DNA from: Pseudanabaena yagii GIHE-NHR1
GTDB taxonomy: Bacteria > Cyanobacteriota > Cyanobacteriia > Pseudanabaenales > Pseudanabaenaceae
Direction: 5' to 3'
DNA: 64,000 nt
NCBI RefSeq assembly: GCF_012863495.1
Contig: NZ_JAAVJL010000001.1
Location: forward strand, 1,302,001-1,366,000
Shown here: in pieces, positions 1 through 10,433 of the stretch
How positions within the stretch are numbered: the stretch's first letter is position 1
Layout of the letters: each line of letters opens with the position of its first letter
Program-made: the position numbers and the translations under genes
The notes under the pieces: model-generated
What the model was told of the DNA's origin: nothing
Database searches by the model: none
What the model saw: the letters and a program-made list of their open reading frames with translations, nothing else

Positions 1-1474
1 TAAGAGAATCAGAAAAAGAGCAGGAAAAAGTGACCCAGAAAACGGAGAACTGAGAAAAAGCAAGAGAGAGAAAAAGAGAATATTGAAAGTTAGGAATTAA
101 GGTAGTCTTGATTGACCTTTTTCGAGCGAGAAGCTCGTTTTTTGACGACAGGAAAGCGAGAAAAAGGAGAACGCTTGCGTCCAGATTTCCAACCGAGAGA
201 CTTACCACGAGGTTGGGGAGAACAAGCAGGAGAGCCAATCCTGACCAAAAGTGCGGCAAAGCCCTGAGCGACTCGACCAAAATTAAGATTGGTTTGAGGT
301 TTCTGCCAAGGCAAAGGAGTATCAATAACCAGTTGACGAGCCAACCACAATTGCCAAGAGAGTAAAGGCATAAGGTCACTCCAACGCAAAGCTTGCTGAG
401 GAGTCAACAAATGGGGAAGAGTCCAATGTAATCTTTGTTTGGCAAAACGATACCAATGGTCGATGGCAAAACGACGTAAGTACAAGCGCCAAAGGGAGTC
501 TAAAGTCGGCATCTGTTCACCCACCCAAGCTAACCACAAACCAGAGCAATGAGAATGTGTAACTCGAATAACTTGAATATGTCGTTGGGCTGCTTGCCGA
601 AAGTGTAAGTTAGACCATTGCTGGATTTGCACCTGTCCAACCGTCTCATCTTCTAAGCTAAAAGTTGCCGATGGCTCTCCCCAACTATCAGCATTGGCAA
701 GTTGGAATTTATCCCCATGCTTACGAGGACGACCATAACCACTGTAGGGCGCAGGGGCTTTGTATAAGCATCGGTTAGGACGTAGACGTATTAGTAAATC
801 GGCAGGGATATCCTCAGTCAAATTCATAAAGACGGCACTGCCATATTCACTGTCGTAAGTAGCGATTGGTCTTACCGTTAAATCTCGACATACTTGACTC
901 AGTTGGAATGCGGCTCTTTGCCCTGCTGTCTCAAAACTACTGATCCGCTCGTGACATAACGGGATTGCCCAACTCCCTGTCATCTCTGGTATCCATGCCA
1001 AGGTGCTGTAGTCATGCCCTAACACGATCGGTTTGTTCCCTTCTACCAAATTCGGTTGATGCACAAAACTCCTGTCTTTTAGCGTTTTGGCATGGGGTCT
1101 TCCCCATCCTGTATGGTCTCCTGCTAGCAAAGGGCGGATGTCTTTGGGTATTTGTTCCACACATAACCGTCTTATCCTGCCTCGGTTGGGGCGACTGTCT
1201 TTTAATGATTCATACAGACTTGACCATTTTCTTCGATACACTGCGGATAACGATAATTCTACAAATGATTTCACTCTCGGACTGGTCAATACTGCATCCA
1301 TCAAGTCAAATATTGCATCCCGTCCGTTCCCTAAAAATCTATATACCTGTTGACGAAAGTCTTGTAGTTTATCAATAATCATGGCTGTAGATGTCTCTTT
1401 ACTTTTCATCTACTTTAGGCAGTTTGTATCTCTTTTACTCTGCCTTTTTTACCTTTTTTAGTCTAAACTCCAGT
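1..1474 (-). mobile_element. IS element A, copy 1 (left end cut by window edge)
   Basis: Insertion sequence with one transposase gene. Its inner terminal repeat (ACTGGAGTTTAGACT read on the minus strand) ends at 1474. The other end lies outside: compared with copy 2 (26719-30800), an estimated 23 bp are missing, giving a full length of about 1497 bp. That equals the length of copy 2 once its nested insertions are removed (109 + 1388 bp). The two copies encode identical protein over all shared residues, so the duplication is recent. The inner flank TAGCAA (1475-1480) is the reverse complement of the outer flank of copy 2. Confidence 0.9.
90..1409 (-). CDS. DDE transposase of IS element A (IS701/IS4-like)
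   Basis: A 439-residue transposase filling IS element A. Acidic residues fit an RNase H-like DDE core: Asp in 'AGDHTGWG' (about residue 97), Asp in 'TYDSEYGS' (about 185), and a C-terminal block 'YLRRFAIDHWYRFAK'. The last matches the IS4-superfamily Y-(2)-R-(3)-E-(6)-K signature except that Asp replaces Glu. The basic C-terminal tail, rich in Arg, Lys and Ser, may bind DNA. The start is the ATG at 1409; a second ATG lies nine codons later. Family placement near IS701 is from general resemblance. The frame is uninterrupted, so this copy could be active if the missing end is intact. Confidence 0.85.
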   Translation of the reverse strand: MKSKETSTAMIIDKLQDFRQQVYRFLGNGRDAIFDLMDAVLTSPRVKSFVELSLSAVYRRKWSSLYESLKDSRPNRGRIRRLCVEQIPKDIRPLLAGDHTGWGRPHAKTLKDRSFVHQPNLVEGNKPIVLGHDYSTLAWIPEMTGSWAIPLCHERISSFETAGQRAAFQLSQVCRDLTVRPIATYDSEYGSAVFMNLTEDIPADLLIRLRPNRCLYKAPAPYSGYGRPRKHGDKFQLANADSWGEPSATFSLEDETVGQVQIQQWSNLHFRQAAQRHIQVIRVTHSHCSGLWLAWVGEQMPTLDSLWRLYLRRFAIDHWYRFAKQRLHWTLPHLLTPQQALRWSDLMPLLSWQLWLARQLVIDTPLPWQKPQTNLNFGRVAQGFAALLVRIGSPACSPQPRGKSLGWKSGRKRSPFSRFPVVKKRASRSKKVNQDYLNS

Positions 1475-1480
1475 TAGCAA
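1475..1480 (+). repeat. Half of a separated target-site duplication (TAGCAA)
   Basis: Six bases touching the inner end of IS A copy 1. The reverse complement TTGCTA touches the outer (right) end of IS A copy 2 at 30801-30806. A simple insertion would place both copies around the same IS in direct orientation; finding them inverted on different IS copies indicates inversion of the DNA between them. Confidence 0.6.
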
Positions 1481-1575
1481 AAGTAGTTAGGTATAAGTAA
1501 ACCCCAAACCCAAATTGCTGTTTCGCATAGCGTGCGAAACAGCAATTTGGGTTTGGTTTATAACTATGCTGGGCT
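1481..1575. repeat. Cruciform repeat family, member 1
   Basis: Perfect 24-bp hairpin arms (1504-1527 and 1533-1556) lie inside weaker outer arms with a GTAG..TTAGG..TATAA type sequence that recur, with different cores, at 16970, 32726 and about 62210. It sits at the 3' end of the phosphatase gene and can act as its terminator on the minus strand. Confidence 0.7.
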
Positions 1576-4000
1576 ATTTACAAATTGACTGACTAGCCGT
1601 CAGTATATTCTTGCCACTGCGGTAGGCGTAATCTAAATGATCAGATAGCTCTTGGACTAAGAAAAAGCCAAAGCCACCGAGCGATCGCTGATCATCGTCA
1701 CGCTCTAAATCGGGTGTGGATAGCTCAGTGAGAGGGTTAAAAGGCTTGCCACTGTCGGCAAAAGTCATAGTTAGCTTTTGATCAGTTATTTCAATCCGCA
1801 AGTCAATTGAACCATCCCTACGATTGTCATAGCCATACTGAATAATATTGACCACAATTTCTTCAGCAATTAGCTGAGCATTTTCAATTAACTCAACTGG
1901 CAGCGCTGCCTCATGCAAAATTTGTCCAAGCTTTTGTTTTAATTCCTCTAGTTCCGTAATTTCACTATTCAGTGTTAAGTTCCATTCCATAACATTAGCT
2001 ACTTCCGCAAAAGGATTTGATGGGAGGTACTGCATCGCCAAGAGCGTAATATCATCGGATTGGGGAGCATTACCCACAAATTGCTGACAAAAATGCTGAA
2101 TGGTGCGAACCGCTTTGGTGGGGTTAGTGGGTGGATAGGAAGTAATCATTTCCAATAACCTTGTATCTGAAAATAGCTCCCCTTCAGAGTTCAATGCTTC
2201 CGTAATCCCATCAGTATAAAACAGAATTAAATCATTAGGTAGCAGCATAAATTCATGCTGGGTAAATTCTGAATCTTCATAGAGTCCCAAGGGGGGCATG
2301 GTTTCCAAATCAAGATACTGTACATGGCGATCGCTTACTAATATCGGTGCATCATGTCCACCGCTCGCATAGGTAAACCGACCAGATTGCAGTTCTAATA
2401 CACCACAAAACACTGTCACAAATAGGCAGTCTTCATTCTCTTTACATAGTTCGATATTCACAGTCCGTAGGATTTCTGTGGGTGTACTAAAAGCTTTACT
2501 GAGGGTGCGGATTAAGGTGATGGTACGCGCCATTTGTAAAGCTGATGGAAAACCTTTGTCAGCAACATCGCCAATAATTAAGCAGAGGCGATCGCTACCG
2601 AGCAAAAAGAAATCATAGAGATCGCCACCTACGATCCTTGCAGGCTTGAGGACTGCGGAAATATCATAGGGAGAATTGACACTATTAACAGTACTCGTTC
2701 GGGGTAGCATGGTGCGCTGGATTTCAGCTGCGATCGAGAGTTCACTCTCTAACTTCTGTTTGGCAGCAGTAGTCTCTTGCAAATCATGGATATAAAGCTG
2801 TAGAGAATCCCGCATTCGGCGAAATGATTGGGTTAATCTCCCCACTTCATCATTGGAAGTAACAGGGGGCAAATTAGTATCAAGATTGCCTTTTGCCATT
2901 TCCTCCGTACTTGCATTTAAGGCGCGGAGGGGACGAGTGGTCAATTGGGAGATCAAAGCAATTACCACACACATCAGCACCATATCTTTAGACATGGAGA
3001 AAATGACGATCCAAAGATGTTTCTGTCGTAATTTCTCTAACTTTTCCTCAGAAATCACAATGCCAACGATCCAATCCGTAGAATCGATAGTTTTAGCAAT
3101 AACCTTATTTTGGAAATTATTGATTGAAATTTGCGAGCTTTGGCGAAGAGCGTCATTAATATGATTAACCAATGCCTGTTGCGAAGATTGCAAAGATTTG
3201 AATAACTCTGAGTTGTTAGGTTTGACTAGCCATTGTTGATCTGGTGCTGCTAATGGCGCGATCGCAAAAGGTTCGCTAACCTCCAAATCGGATGTTTCAT
3301 AGGATGCTTGATCGGACTGTACGGAGGGTTGCTGGTTCAGCATTGCCTTGAGCCAATCCAAATCTATGGTGATCGCTAAGATTCTGGTCGTAGCAGGATT
3401 GGTCGCTTGGGTTAGCACGATGCAATAGGTAGTGCTGAATTGCGCTGAACCATTATTGAGAGAATGTGGTTTTGTCCAAAAAACCTGCTGCTTAACCTGA
3501 GAATTTATTTGATCATTTGTATGGCGATCGCTTTGACATCGAGCTAACCAATTGGTAGCTAGATTTTGATCGAGATTGCGAAATTGCTCTTGCCGACTAT
3601 ATTGCCAACCCTTGTTGGCAGTATCTGTAATACTTTGAGGAATATCAACTAAGGCGATCGCCTGTACCTGTGGTTGCGCGAATAGTTGATCTAGGGCAAT
3701 TTGGAGTTGTGGCTCTAAATTATTTTGAGAATTAGGATTGAAATTTGCAGTTGGAGCTTGAAGCGATCGTGTGAGATTAAGCGCTTGTTTTTCGATCGCT
3801 AATAATTTGCTATCAAGTTCATGGGCAATCTCATTAACCCGTGATTGAGCAAACCCCAGCACCCAATTGTCTAACGTACTTTTCAGCAATTGACGGGCGT
3901 GCCAATAGGAAATTCCATAAATAGCGATCGCTGACACCACACAGCTAAAGATCAAGCGATGGGTAATACTTTTAAACTGAAATTTCAACAGCTTAGACAT
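1574..4000 (-). CDS. Membrane HAMP-SpoIIE phosphatase fused to an RsbW-like ATPase domain
   Basis: An 808-residue signalling protein, probably of a partner-switching system. One membrane helix lies near residues 16-34, a sensor region at about 35-330, a second helix at about 332-353, then HAMP (about 353-405). A PP2C/SpoIIE phosphatase domain follows (about 420-665) with metal-binding motifs 'GGDLYDFF', 'GDVADKG', 'YTDGITEA' and 'SDDITLL'. The C-terminal HATPase domain (about 680-800) has 'AEEIVVNIIQYGYD', 'FADSGKPF' and 'GGFGFFLVQ', as in anti-sigma kinases. By family knowledge the phosphatase would dephosphorylate a STAS antagonist that the ATPase domain phosphorylates. A STAS gene lies at 30882; the adjoining IS copies suggest the two were neighbours before an inversion. 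Confidence 0.88.
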   Translation of the reverse strand: MSKLLKFQFKSITHRLIFSCVVSAIAIYGISYWHARQLLKSTLDNWVLGFAQSRVNEIAHELDSKLLAIEKQALNLTRSLQAPTANFNPNSQNNLEPQLQIALDQLFAQPQVQAIALVDIPQSITDTANKGWQYSRQEQFRNLDQNLATNWLARCQSDRHTNDQINSQVKQQVFWTKPHSLNNGSAQFSTTYCIVLTQATNPATTRILAITIDLDWLKAMLNQQPSVQSDQASYETSDLEVSEPFAIAPLAAPDQQWLVKPNNSELFKSLQSSQQALVNHINDALRQSSQISINNFQNKVIAKTIDSTDWIVGIVISEEKLEKLRQKHLWIVIFSMSKDMVLMCVVIALISQLTTRPLRALNASTEEMAKGNLDTNLPPVTSNDEVGRLTQSFRRMRDSLQLYIHDLQETTAAKQKLESELSIAAEIQRTMLPRTSTVNSVNSPYDISAVLKPARIVGGDLYDFFLLGSDRLCLIIGDVADKGFPSALQMARTITLIRTLSKAFSTPTEILRTVNIELCKENEDCLFVTVFCGVLELQSGRFTYASGGHDAPILVSDRHVQYLDLETMPPLGLYEDSEFTQHEFMLLPNDLILFYTDGITEALNSEGELFSDTRLLEMITSYPPTNPTKAVRTIQHFCQQFVGNAPQSDDITLLAMQYLPSNPFAEVANVMEWNLTLNSEITELEELKQKLGQILHEAALPVELIENAQLIAEEIVVNIIQYGYDNRRDGSIDLRIEITDQKLTMTFADSGKPFNPLTELSTPDLERDDDQRSLGGFGFFLVQELSDHLDYAYRSGKNILTASQSICK

Positions 4001-4037
4001 GGCGCAAGTACGCAGATCAACAAATTTACCGTTAGAA

Positions 4038-4070
4038 ACAAAGAAGGTTCGCTAAGCGAACCTTCTTTGT
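4038..4070. terminator. Hairpin terminator after ndhD
   Basis: Perfect 15-bp arms with a TAA loop, flanked by A- and T-rich tracts, two bases beyond the ndhD stop. It lies on the minus-strand path between ndhD and the phosphatase gene and should uncouple them. Confidence 0.75.
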
Positions 4071-4072
4071 TG

Positions 4073-5665
4073 TTATTTAGTCAAGCTCGGTGCAGGTTGC
4101 GCTTGTATTGCTGCTAAACGTTTGTTGTCACGTTTATTAGCTAATACTGGCACTGCATCACGGAGGACACCAGCTAACTGAGTTGTGGTTGAATCGTACA
4201 TTTGGGTAACGATTTTGGGATAGAAACCGATACCAATGATGGGAATCAAAAGACAAGCGATGATAAACACTTCGCGAGGTTCCGCATCTACAAGTTCTTG
4301 ATGAGATGTGAGCTGAGTATTTTCTTTGCCATAGAAAATTTCACGCAACATCGACAGCAGATAGACAGGCGTTAAGATGACACCCACTGCCATGAGCAAG
4401 ATAGCAATTACTTTAAAAGTGCCGCTATAGGCATCACTAGTGGCAAAGCCCACAAATACCATGACCTCAGCAACAAATCCGCTCATCCCAGGGAGCGCAA
4501 GGGATGCAAGGGAGCAAGTGGTAAACATAGCAAAGATTTTCGGCATCTGCTGACCGACTCCGCCCATCTCATCGAGGATCAGGGTATGCGTGCGATCGTA
4601 GGTTGCTCCCACAAGGAAGAATAAGCTTGCGCCGATGAGTCCGTGGGAAATCATTTGCAACATTGCCCCACTTGTTCCGAGATCGGTAAATGAAGCTAAA
4701 CCGATCAGCACAAAGCCCATGTGGGAAATTGATGAATAGGCAATTTTGCGTTTGAGGCTGCGCTGGGCAAAGGAGGTAAGAGCAGCGTAGATAATATTCA
4801 CGATCCCCAAAATTACGAGGATGGGGGCAAAGTACGCATGGGCTTCAGGCAACATCCCTGCATTCATCCGCATCAGGGCATAACCACCCATTTTCAAAAG
4901 AATACCTGCAAGGAGCATGTGGACGGGGGCTGTCGCTTCACCATGCGCGTCAGGTAGCCACGTATGCAGAGGGAAAATTGGCAACTTGACCCCGTAGGAA
5001 ATCAAGAATGCACCATAGGCAAGTAGCTGGAAGGTGAGGGGATAGTTTTTGTTAGCAAGGGTTTGCATATCAAAGGAGATCGTATCGCCATAGAATGCCA
5101 TGGCAAGCCCTGCAACAAGGATAAACAGAGAGCCGATCGCTGTGTAGAGAATAAACTTGGTAGCGGCGTAGAGACGCTTATAGCCCCCCCAAATCGATAG
5201 CAAGAGGTAAACGGGGATTAGCTCTAATTCCCATGTCAGGAAAAACAGCAGCATATCCTGTACGGCAAAGACGGCAATCTGTGCGCCATACATTGATAGA
5301 AGTAAGAAATAGAATAATCGTGGCTTCAGTGTGACGGGCCAGGATGCCAAGATTGCTAATGTGGTGATAAATCCAGTCAGCATGACCAAGGGCATCGAGA
5401 GTCCATCAACGCCGACTGACCAATTTAGCCCCAGATCGGGAACCCATGCGTATTTCTCGACGAGTTGTAGATTGGGGTTGCTGTAGTCATACTTCGTGCA
5501 GAAGGCATAGGCGATCGCCGCGAAGTCAATCAGTCCCACAACTAGCGAAAACCAGCGAATGGTTTTGCCGTCCCCTTTGTCTGGCACAAAGGCAACTAAG
5601 AGGGACATAAGTATGGGGAAGGCGATGATAAACGTGAGCCAAGGGAAGTTTTCGAGACTTAACAT
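4073..5665 (-). CDS. ndhD: NDH-1 subunit 4 (NdhD, probably NdhD1)
   Basis: A 530-residue polytopic thylakoid membrane protein, the NuoM/NdhD proton-pumping subunit of the NDH-1 complex (ferredoxin:plastoquinone oxidoreductase, respiration and cyclic electron flow). Family stretches include '[16 protein letters not shown]' with its conserved Glu, '[17 protein letters not shown]' and '[15 protein letters not shown]'. A longer reading begins at TTG 5671; the ATG at 5665 matches the usual N-terminus. Sequence looks like the D1 form of the respiratory NDH-1L complex, but D1 versus D2 is a judgement. The ndhF subunit gene is at 32852. A hairpin ends the transcript directly after the stop. Confidence 0.93.
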   Translation of the reverse strand: MLSLENFPWLTFIIAFPILMSLLVAFVPDKGDGKTIRWFSLVVGLIDFAAIAYAFCTKYDYSNPNLQLVEKYAWVPDLGLNWSVGVDGLSMPLVMLTGFITTLAILASWPVTLKPRLFYFLLLSMYGAQIAVFAVQDMLLFFLTWELELIPVYLLLSIWGGYKRLYAATKFILYTAIGSLFILVAGLAMAFYGDTISFDMQTLANKNYPLTFQLLAYGAFLISYGVKLPIFPLHTWLPDAHGEATAPVHMLLAGILLKMGGYALMRMNAGMLPEAHAYFAPILVILGIVNIIYAALTSFAQRSLKRKIAYSSISHMGFVLIGLASFTDLGTSGAMLQMISHGLIGASLFFLVGATYDRTHTLILDEMGGVGQQMPKIFAMFTTCSLASLALPGMSGFVAEVMVFVGFATSDAYSGTFKVIAILLMAVGVILTPVYLLSMLREIFYGKENTQLTSHQELVDAEPREVFIIACLLIPIIGIGFYPKIVTQMYDSTTTQLAGVLRDAVPVLANKRDNKRLAAIQAQPAPSLTK

Positions 5666-5992
5666 AATCAAAAGTAACCGTTGTAATTACCCACCCATTT
5701 TCTAGACAGTCATTGTACCTACGGTCACTTAGAGAGTTTGCAGTTATTTATAGTTACTTAAACCTAGCCAATTGCAGGAAATCTGATAATTCAGACTGGG
5801 ATCATTACAGCATCAGGTATTTAGCTGATTTGAGTAGCTTTGAGTCTATTTGAAGATTTGTAAAGAGAAGTTAACAAATAGAGATAATTGTTTACATATC
5901 ATCGATTTGGAGAACCTGTGGCTAGGGGTTTGCAATTTTCTGCTAATCTCGAAAGTGAATAAATTATTTTTTTTAATAGAGAGATTTTAGGC
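5666..5992. other. Divergent intergenic region ndhD/psbU
   Basis: 327 bp between divergent ndhD and psbU; it must hold both promoters. It is AT-rich, with T-rich sequence just before psbU. I see no convincing -35/-10 pair, ORF or RNA gene. Confidence 0.5.
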
Positions 5993-6376
5993 ATGAAAGC
6001 ACTGATACGCTTTTCTGTTTTATTAGTGGCGATCGCGTCAATTTGGACAACTGGCTTTTTAGGTTCTTTTGGTAGTAACGCTGCATTTGCCGACGAATTA
6101 CCTCCAACTAATTTTTATACGCAAGACCTTAGCAAAATTGACTTAAATAATGCGAATATCAACACTTTCCGTCAAGTGCGTGGTATGTATCCCACTTTGG
6201 GACGCATCATCATTGATAACGCTCCCTACCAATCCTTTGATGAGGTTTTAAACATTGCAGGATTGAGCGATACCCAAAAAGAAATTCTCAAGTCTAACGC
6301 TGACAAATTCACCCTCAAGAGACCCGATGAGTCGATGGTTCGTGAGCGCATTAACAATGCTAACTACAGACTGTAG
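5993..6376 (+). CDS. psbU: Photosystem II 12 kDa extrinsic protein PsbU
   Basis: A 127-residue lumenal protein that stabilises the oxygen-evolving manganese cluster of cyanobacterial photosystem II. The N-terminus is a signal peptide: basic 'MKALIR', a hydrophobic core, and a likely cleavage site near 'NAAFADE' (about residues 31-36). The mature part shows the helix-hairpin-helix pattern of PsbU ('IDLNNANINTFRQVRGMYP', 'LNIAGLS', 'KEILK'). Its length fits the family after cleavage (about 95 residues). It is a single gene closed by a strong hairpin at 6449-6489. The start is the ATG at 5993. Confidence 0.95.
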   Translation: MKALIRFSVLLVAIASIWTTGFLGSFGSNAAFADELPPTNFYTQDLSKIDLNNANINTFRQVRGMYPTLGRIIIDNAPYQSFDEVLNIAGLSDTQKEILKSNADKFTLKRPDESMVRERINNANYRL

Positions 6377-6448
6377 TTCTGTAGGCTGTATTTCTGTTTC
6401 AAGACAATAAGAGTCAGGTCTAAGTGCTGATTCAGCATTCAATTAGGA

Positions 6449-6489
6449 AAAAATTTAAAAGCCTTGCTTAGCAAGGCTTTTAAATTTTT
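6449..6489. terminator. Hairpin terminator after psbU
   Basis: Perfect 19-bp arms with a TTA loop; the inner part AAAAGCCTTGC/GCAAGGCTTTT also occurs at 14643-14695 and 26677-26711. A and T tracts on both sides would allow termination in both directions. Confidence 0.8.
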
Positions 6490-6548
6490 GTAATCTAGGG
6501 ATTTGCAAAAAGCTATATAGTAGCGATCGCAATGAAGGGCGATCAAGC

Positions 6549-8198
6549 GTGGAATTTAGAAAATTTGATGCAATTGTAATTGGTGGCGGTGCAGCAGGTT
6601 TATATACTGCCCTGTCTTTGTCTGACTCGTTGGGAGAGCATCCTACGACTCAAGAACAGGATTGGAAAATTGCGCTGATTACCAAGGACAACTTGACCAT
6701 TTCCGCGAGTGACTGGGCTCAGGGTGGAATTGCCGCAGTAATTGATCGCAATGACTCAATTAATCTTCATATCGAAGATACCTTACGCGCAGGTGCAGGA
6801 TTATGTGAGCGCGAAGCTGTTGAAGTTTTAGTTAGCAAAGCTAAGCCTCAAATCCATAAACTTTTAGAATTTGGGGTTGATTTCGATCGCTTACAGGATA
6901 AGTCGCTTGCCCTAACGCTAGAGGCGGCGCATTCACGGCGAAGGGTTCTCCATGCTGCCGATGCCACAGGACGGGAACTGGTGAGCACCTTGGCAAGAAG
7001 AGTGGTTGATCGTCCTAATATTCAGGTTTTAGAAGGGGTTTTAGTTCTGGATTTATTGTTAGAGAAGTCTCCAGAAGGCGATCGCTGTGTCGGTGTATCC
7101 TGCGTTGAGTTGAAACAAGATCCTGACAAATTAATCGGTTTATTAGCTCCTGTAACCGTTCTGGCAACAGGTGGTGGCGCACAGGTCTTTTCACAAAATA
7201 CTAATCCTCCTGCCAGTACTGGTGATGGTGTTGCGATCGCATGGCGAGCAGGCGCGAAGGTACGGGATCTCGAATTTGTGCAATTTCATCCCACGGCTCT
7301 AGCCATTGAAGGCGCACCGAGATTTTTAATTAGTGAGGCAGTGCGCGGCGAGGGAGCACATTTAATAGACCACAATGGCGATCGCTTTGCCTTTGAATAT
7401 CACCCACAGGGAGAACTTGCACCTCGCGATGTTGTCAGCCGAGCCATCTTTCAACATTTACAAAAGACTGGCGAACCGACTGTATTTTTAGACTTGTCAC
7501 CCATTGATCGCGATCACATTGCCTATCGTTTTCCCAACATCATCAAAATTTGTCAAAAATGGCATATTGATCTTTTCTCGCAACCGATCCCCGTCACACC
7601 TGCTGCTCACTACTGCATGGGTGGGATCGTGACTGACACATGGGGAGCAAGTTCCATTACAGGTTTATATGCAGTTGGTGAAAGCTCTAGCACAGGTGTT
7701 CATGGCGCAAATCGTCTAGCAAGTAATTCCCTTTTAGAATGTTTTGTCTTTGGGGTACGTCTCGCCGAAAAAGTAGCTCAGGATTTGATTCAACGAAAGA
7801 GCGAGCAAATCAGTGATCCTCAGATTGACTTCACCATTGATGCCTTGAAGTTTCCAGACATTAATACTAATGCGGCATCCCAAGAGCGAATCGCTACTAT
7901 TCGCCAAGAATTACGGGAGTTAACATGGCGATCGGCAGGGATTTGTCGTAATGCTGAGGCGATGGAAACTGCGATCGACCAAATCCAAAACCTACAACAA
8001 GAAATTTCCACCTTGCGGAGCAAAACGCGCCTCTGGGCAGAAACCCATAACCTAATTGACTTTGCCTACTTACTAGTCAAATCTGCCCTATTTCGTACTG
8101 AAAGTCGAGGCGCACATTTCCGCCTCGATTATCCCGATACAGAATCCACTTGGCAATTACATACTGTGATTCACGGTCAAGAAATCTTTACTCAATAG
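6549..8198 (+). CDS. nadB: L-aspartate oxidase (NAD biosynthesis)
   Basis: A 549-residue FAD enzyme that oxidises L-aspartate to iminoaspartate, the first step of de novo NAD synthesis (NadA follows; not in this window). The N-terminal dinucleotide-binding motif 'AIVIGGGAAGLYTAL' (about residues 8-22) is clear. 'SDWAQGGIAA', 'TGDGVAIAWRAGA', 'FVQFHPTAL' and 'HGANRLASNSLLECFVFG' are typical of the succinate dehydrogenase/fumarate reductase flavoprotein fold. The C-terminal helical domain is present, so the gene is full length. It begins at GTG 6549; no better ATG lies before the FAD motif. It is transcribed alone after the psbU terminator. Confidence 0.92.
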   Translation: MEFRKFDAIVIGGGAAGLYTALSLSDSLGEHPTTQEQDWKIALITKDNLTISASDWAQGGIAAVIDRNDSINLHIEDTLRAGAGLCEREAVEVLVSKAKPQIHKLLEFGVDFDRLQDKSLALTLEAAHSRRRVLHAADATGRELVSTLARRVVDRPNIQVLEGVLVLDLLLEKSPEGDRCVGVSCVELKQDPDKLIGLLAPVTVLATGGGAQVFSQNTNPPASTGDGVAIAWRAGAKVRDLEFVQFHPTALAIEGAPRFLISEAVRGEGAHLIDHNGDRFAFEYHPQGELAPRDVVSRAIFQHLQKTGEPTVFLDLSPIDRDHIAYRFPNIIKICQKWHIDLFSQPIPVTPAAHYCMGGIVTDTWGASSITGLYAVGESSSTGVHGANRLASNSLLECFVFGVRLAEKVAQDLIQRKSEQISDPQIDFTIDALKFPDINTNAASQERIATIRQELRELTWRSAGICRNAEAMETAIDQIQNLQQEISTLRSKTRLWAETHNLIDFAYLLVKSALFRTESRGAHFRLDYPDTESTWQLHTVIHGQEIFTQ

Positions 8199-8219
8199 GT
8201 TGTATTTTTAATTCTGCCT

Positions 8220-8692
8220 ATGCTCATTTACTTCGCTGCTCCCCTATTTTCACAAGCCGAATGCTCTTTTAATCAGTCATTAACTACAAAGTTAGAGCAA
8301 ATTGGCTATCAAGTTTTCTTGCCTCAGCGCGATGGTGTTAAGGGAGATCAACCACCCTATAAACAAATGTCAAAAGAGGAACGTAGGCTAACTATGTTTC
8401 AGCTTGACACTACAAAAATCAGGCAATCAGTCAGACATATTCCTGTTCGTACTCGATGGTCGTGTTCCAGATGAAGGGGCTTGTGTTGAACTTGGTATTG
8501 CCTATACCTAATAAAACAACTCAACATCCGACTAAATTACTGATTGGTTTACATACTGACGTACGAGCTGCATTTATCGGCTCAAAGCTCAATCCGATGA
8601 TTTTTGTCCCTTTAGAACGTATTGCCACTAATGAGGATGAATTATTGCAATGGTTAAAGCATTACTGGAATTTTCAAACTCTAATCAATTAG
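8220..8692 (+). pseudogene. Frameshifted nucleoside 2-deoxyribosyltransferase-like gene
   Basis: Three consecutive frames together read as one Nuc_deoxyrib_tr-like protein. Frame 1 starts at ATG 8220 ('MLIYFAAPLFSQAE', 'GYQVFLPQRDG'). A direct repeat TCAGTCAG near 8427 looks like a 4-bp duplication; after it the family core 'DIFLFVLDGRVPDEGACVE' is read in the second frame. Near 8509 one extra T moves the reading to the third frame ('NKTTQHPTKLLIGLHTDVR', 'LNPMIFVPLE') up to the stop at 8692. The two changes sum to +5, which equals the observed frame offset. The product would have been a soluble nucleoside-salvage enzyme. Sequencing error is the alternative explanation. Confidence 0.75.
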
Positions 8693-8721
8693 AAATTTCA
8701 TTACAGCCTGTTGAAGCTTAA

Positions 8722-8766
8722 AGTAAGTTTTGAAAGCGCAGCTTCGCTGCGCTTTCAAAACTTACT
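8722..8766. terminator. Hairpin after the pseudogene
   Basis: Perfect 21-bp arms with a TTC loop. The neighbouring GTTTTAATTCAGCGCAACGC (from about 8771) recurs inverted near 19000 beside another hairpin, so this may be part of a mobile intergenic repeat. Confidence 0.65.
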
Positions 8767-8821
8767 CTAGGTTTTAATTCAGCGCAACGCGCTGTAGCGT
8801 CAGTTCAAGCTTGTGAAGTTT

Positions 8822-8871
8822 AAACAAAAAAACAAGTAGCGGTGATCGCGCCGCTACTTGTTTTTTTGTTT
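8822..8871. terminator. Hairpin with T-rich arms, 8822-8871
   Basis: Perfect 21-bp arms around an 8-base loop containing GATCGC; A-rich on the left and T-rich on the right. No gene start lies close enough to show which transcript it ends; it separates the 8220 pseudogene from the gene at 9056. Confidence 0.6.
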
Positions 8872-9055
8872 TTGATTTGTTTATCTCTTTCATTGCTATA
8901 GAAATTCCTAGAAAAATCTAGTAGTTGTCTAAAGTTCTGGGTTTTCGTGCTTTATTTGTCAATTTATTTATTTTTATAGATTTATATTGCTAAAATGTTA
9001 CATACCGCAATATAAATACAAATTCCCCATAACTTTAGGCAAAAGGAACAAATAT

Positions 9056-9409
9056 ATGGCACTTTTCGGATTATTTGGCAAAAAAGATCAAAGCAATGAC
9101 TCTGAGAAATCAGGAGATTCATACTTCTTAGACGCAGATTCTGCTAAAACCTTTGGTGATATTGACTACATGCGTACACCCAAGGCTGTTAAAAAAACAT
9201 TCCCAACCGTTAATGGTGTTCAGGGAGCAAAAGTTGTAGAAATCGTTTCTGCTACCGAAAAGACTGAAGGTTCTGAACTAGAAGTTACGAGCAGCAAAAC
9301 TTCTGAATCGGCTCCCACCCCTAAATTTGAACCAAAACTAAGCAACACTCGCGTGGATTCCAGCATGGATATCTTCCTGAATATGGCAAAAGATATCAAA
9401 AAGCGTTAG
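9056..9409 (+). CDS. Conserved small protein of unknown function
   Basis: A 117-residue soluble protein I do not recognise functionally. The ATG at 9056 is preferred over ATG 8994 (in frame, 8987 being the open start) because AAAAGGAAC lies 8-14 bases before it and the protein then starts 'MALFGLFGKKDQ'. The N-terminal half has a conserved-looking block, 'SYFLDADSAKTFGDIDYMR' and 'KKTFP'. The middle is low complexity (Thr, Ser, Glu), and the C-terminus is a short helix 'MDIFLNMAKDIKKR'. There is no signal peptide or membrane segment. It faces chlL convergently, with a shared terminator between them. Confidence 0.65.
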   Translation: MALFGLFGKKDQSNDSEKSGDSYFLDADSAKTFGDIDYMRTPKAVKKTFPTVNGVQGAKVVEIVSATEKTEGSELEVTSSKTSESAPTPKFEPKLSNTRVDSSMDIFLNMAKDIKKR

Positions 9410-9434
9410 ACAACAATCAAATCTCTGCTAAAAC

Positions 9435-9463
9435 AAAAAGCCCTCGCTCAGCGAGGGCTTTTT
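9435..9463. terminator. Bidirectional terminator between 9056 gene and chlL
   Basis: Perfect 13-bp arms with a TCA loop and A/T tracts on both sides, between two convergent genes (stops at 9409 and 9470). Confidence 0.85.
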
Positions 9464-9469
9464 TGATGA

Positions 9470-10381
<912 letters not shown>

Positions 10382-10433
10382 CTAATGTAAAAATAATTTT
10401 TTATTTATTGAGGCGCATAGCGCCTCAATAAAG

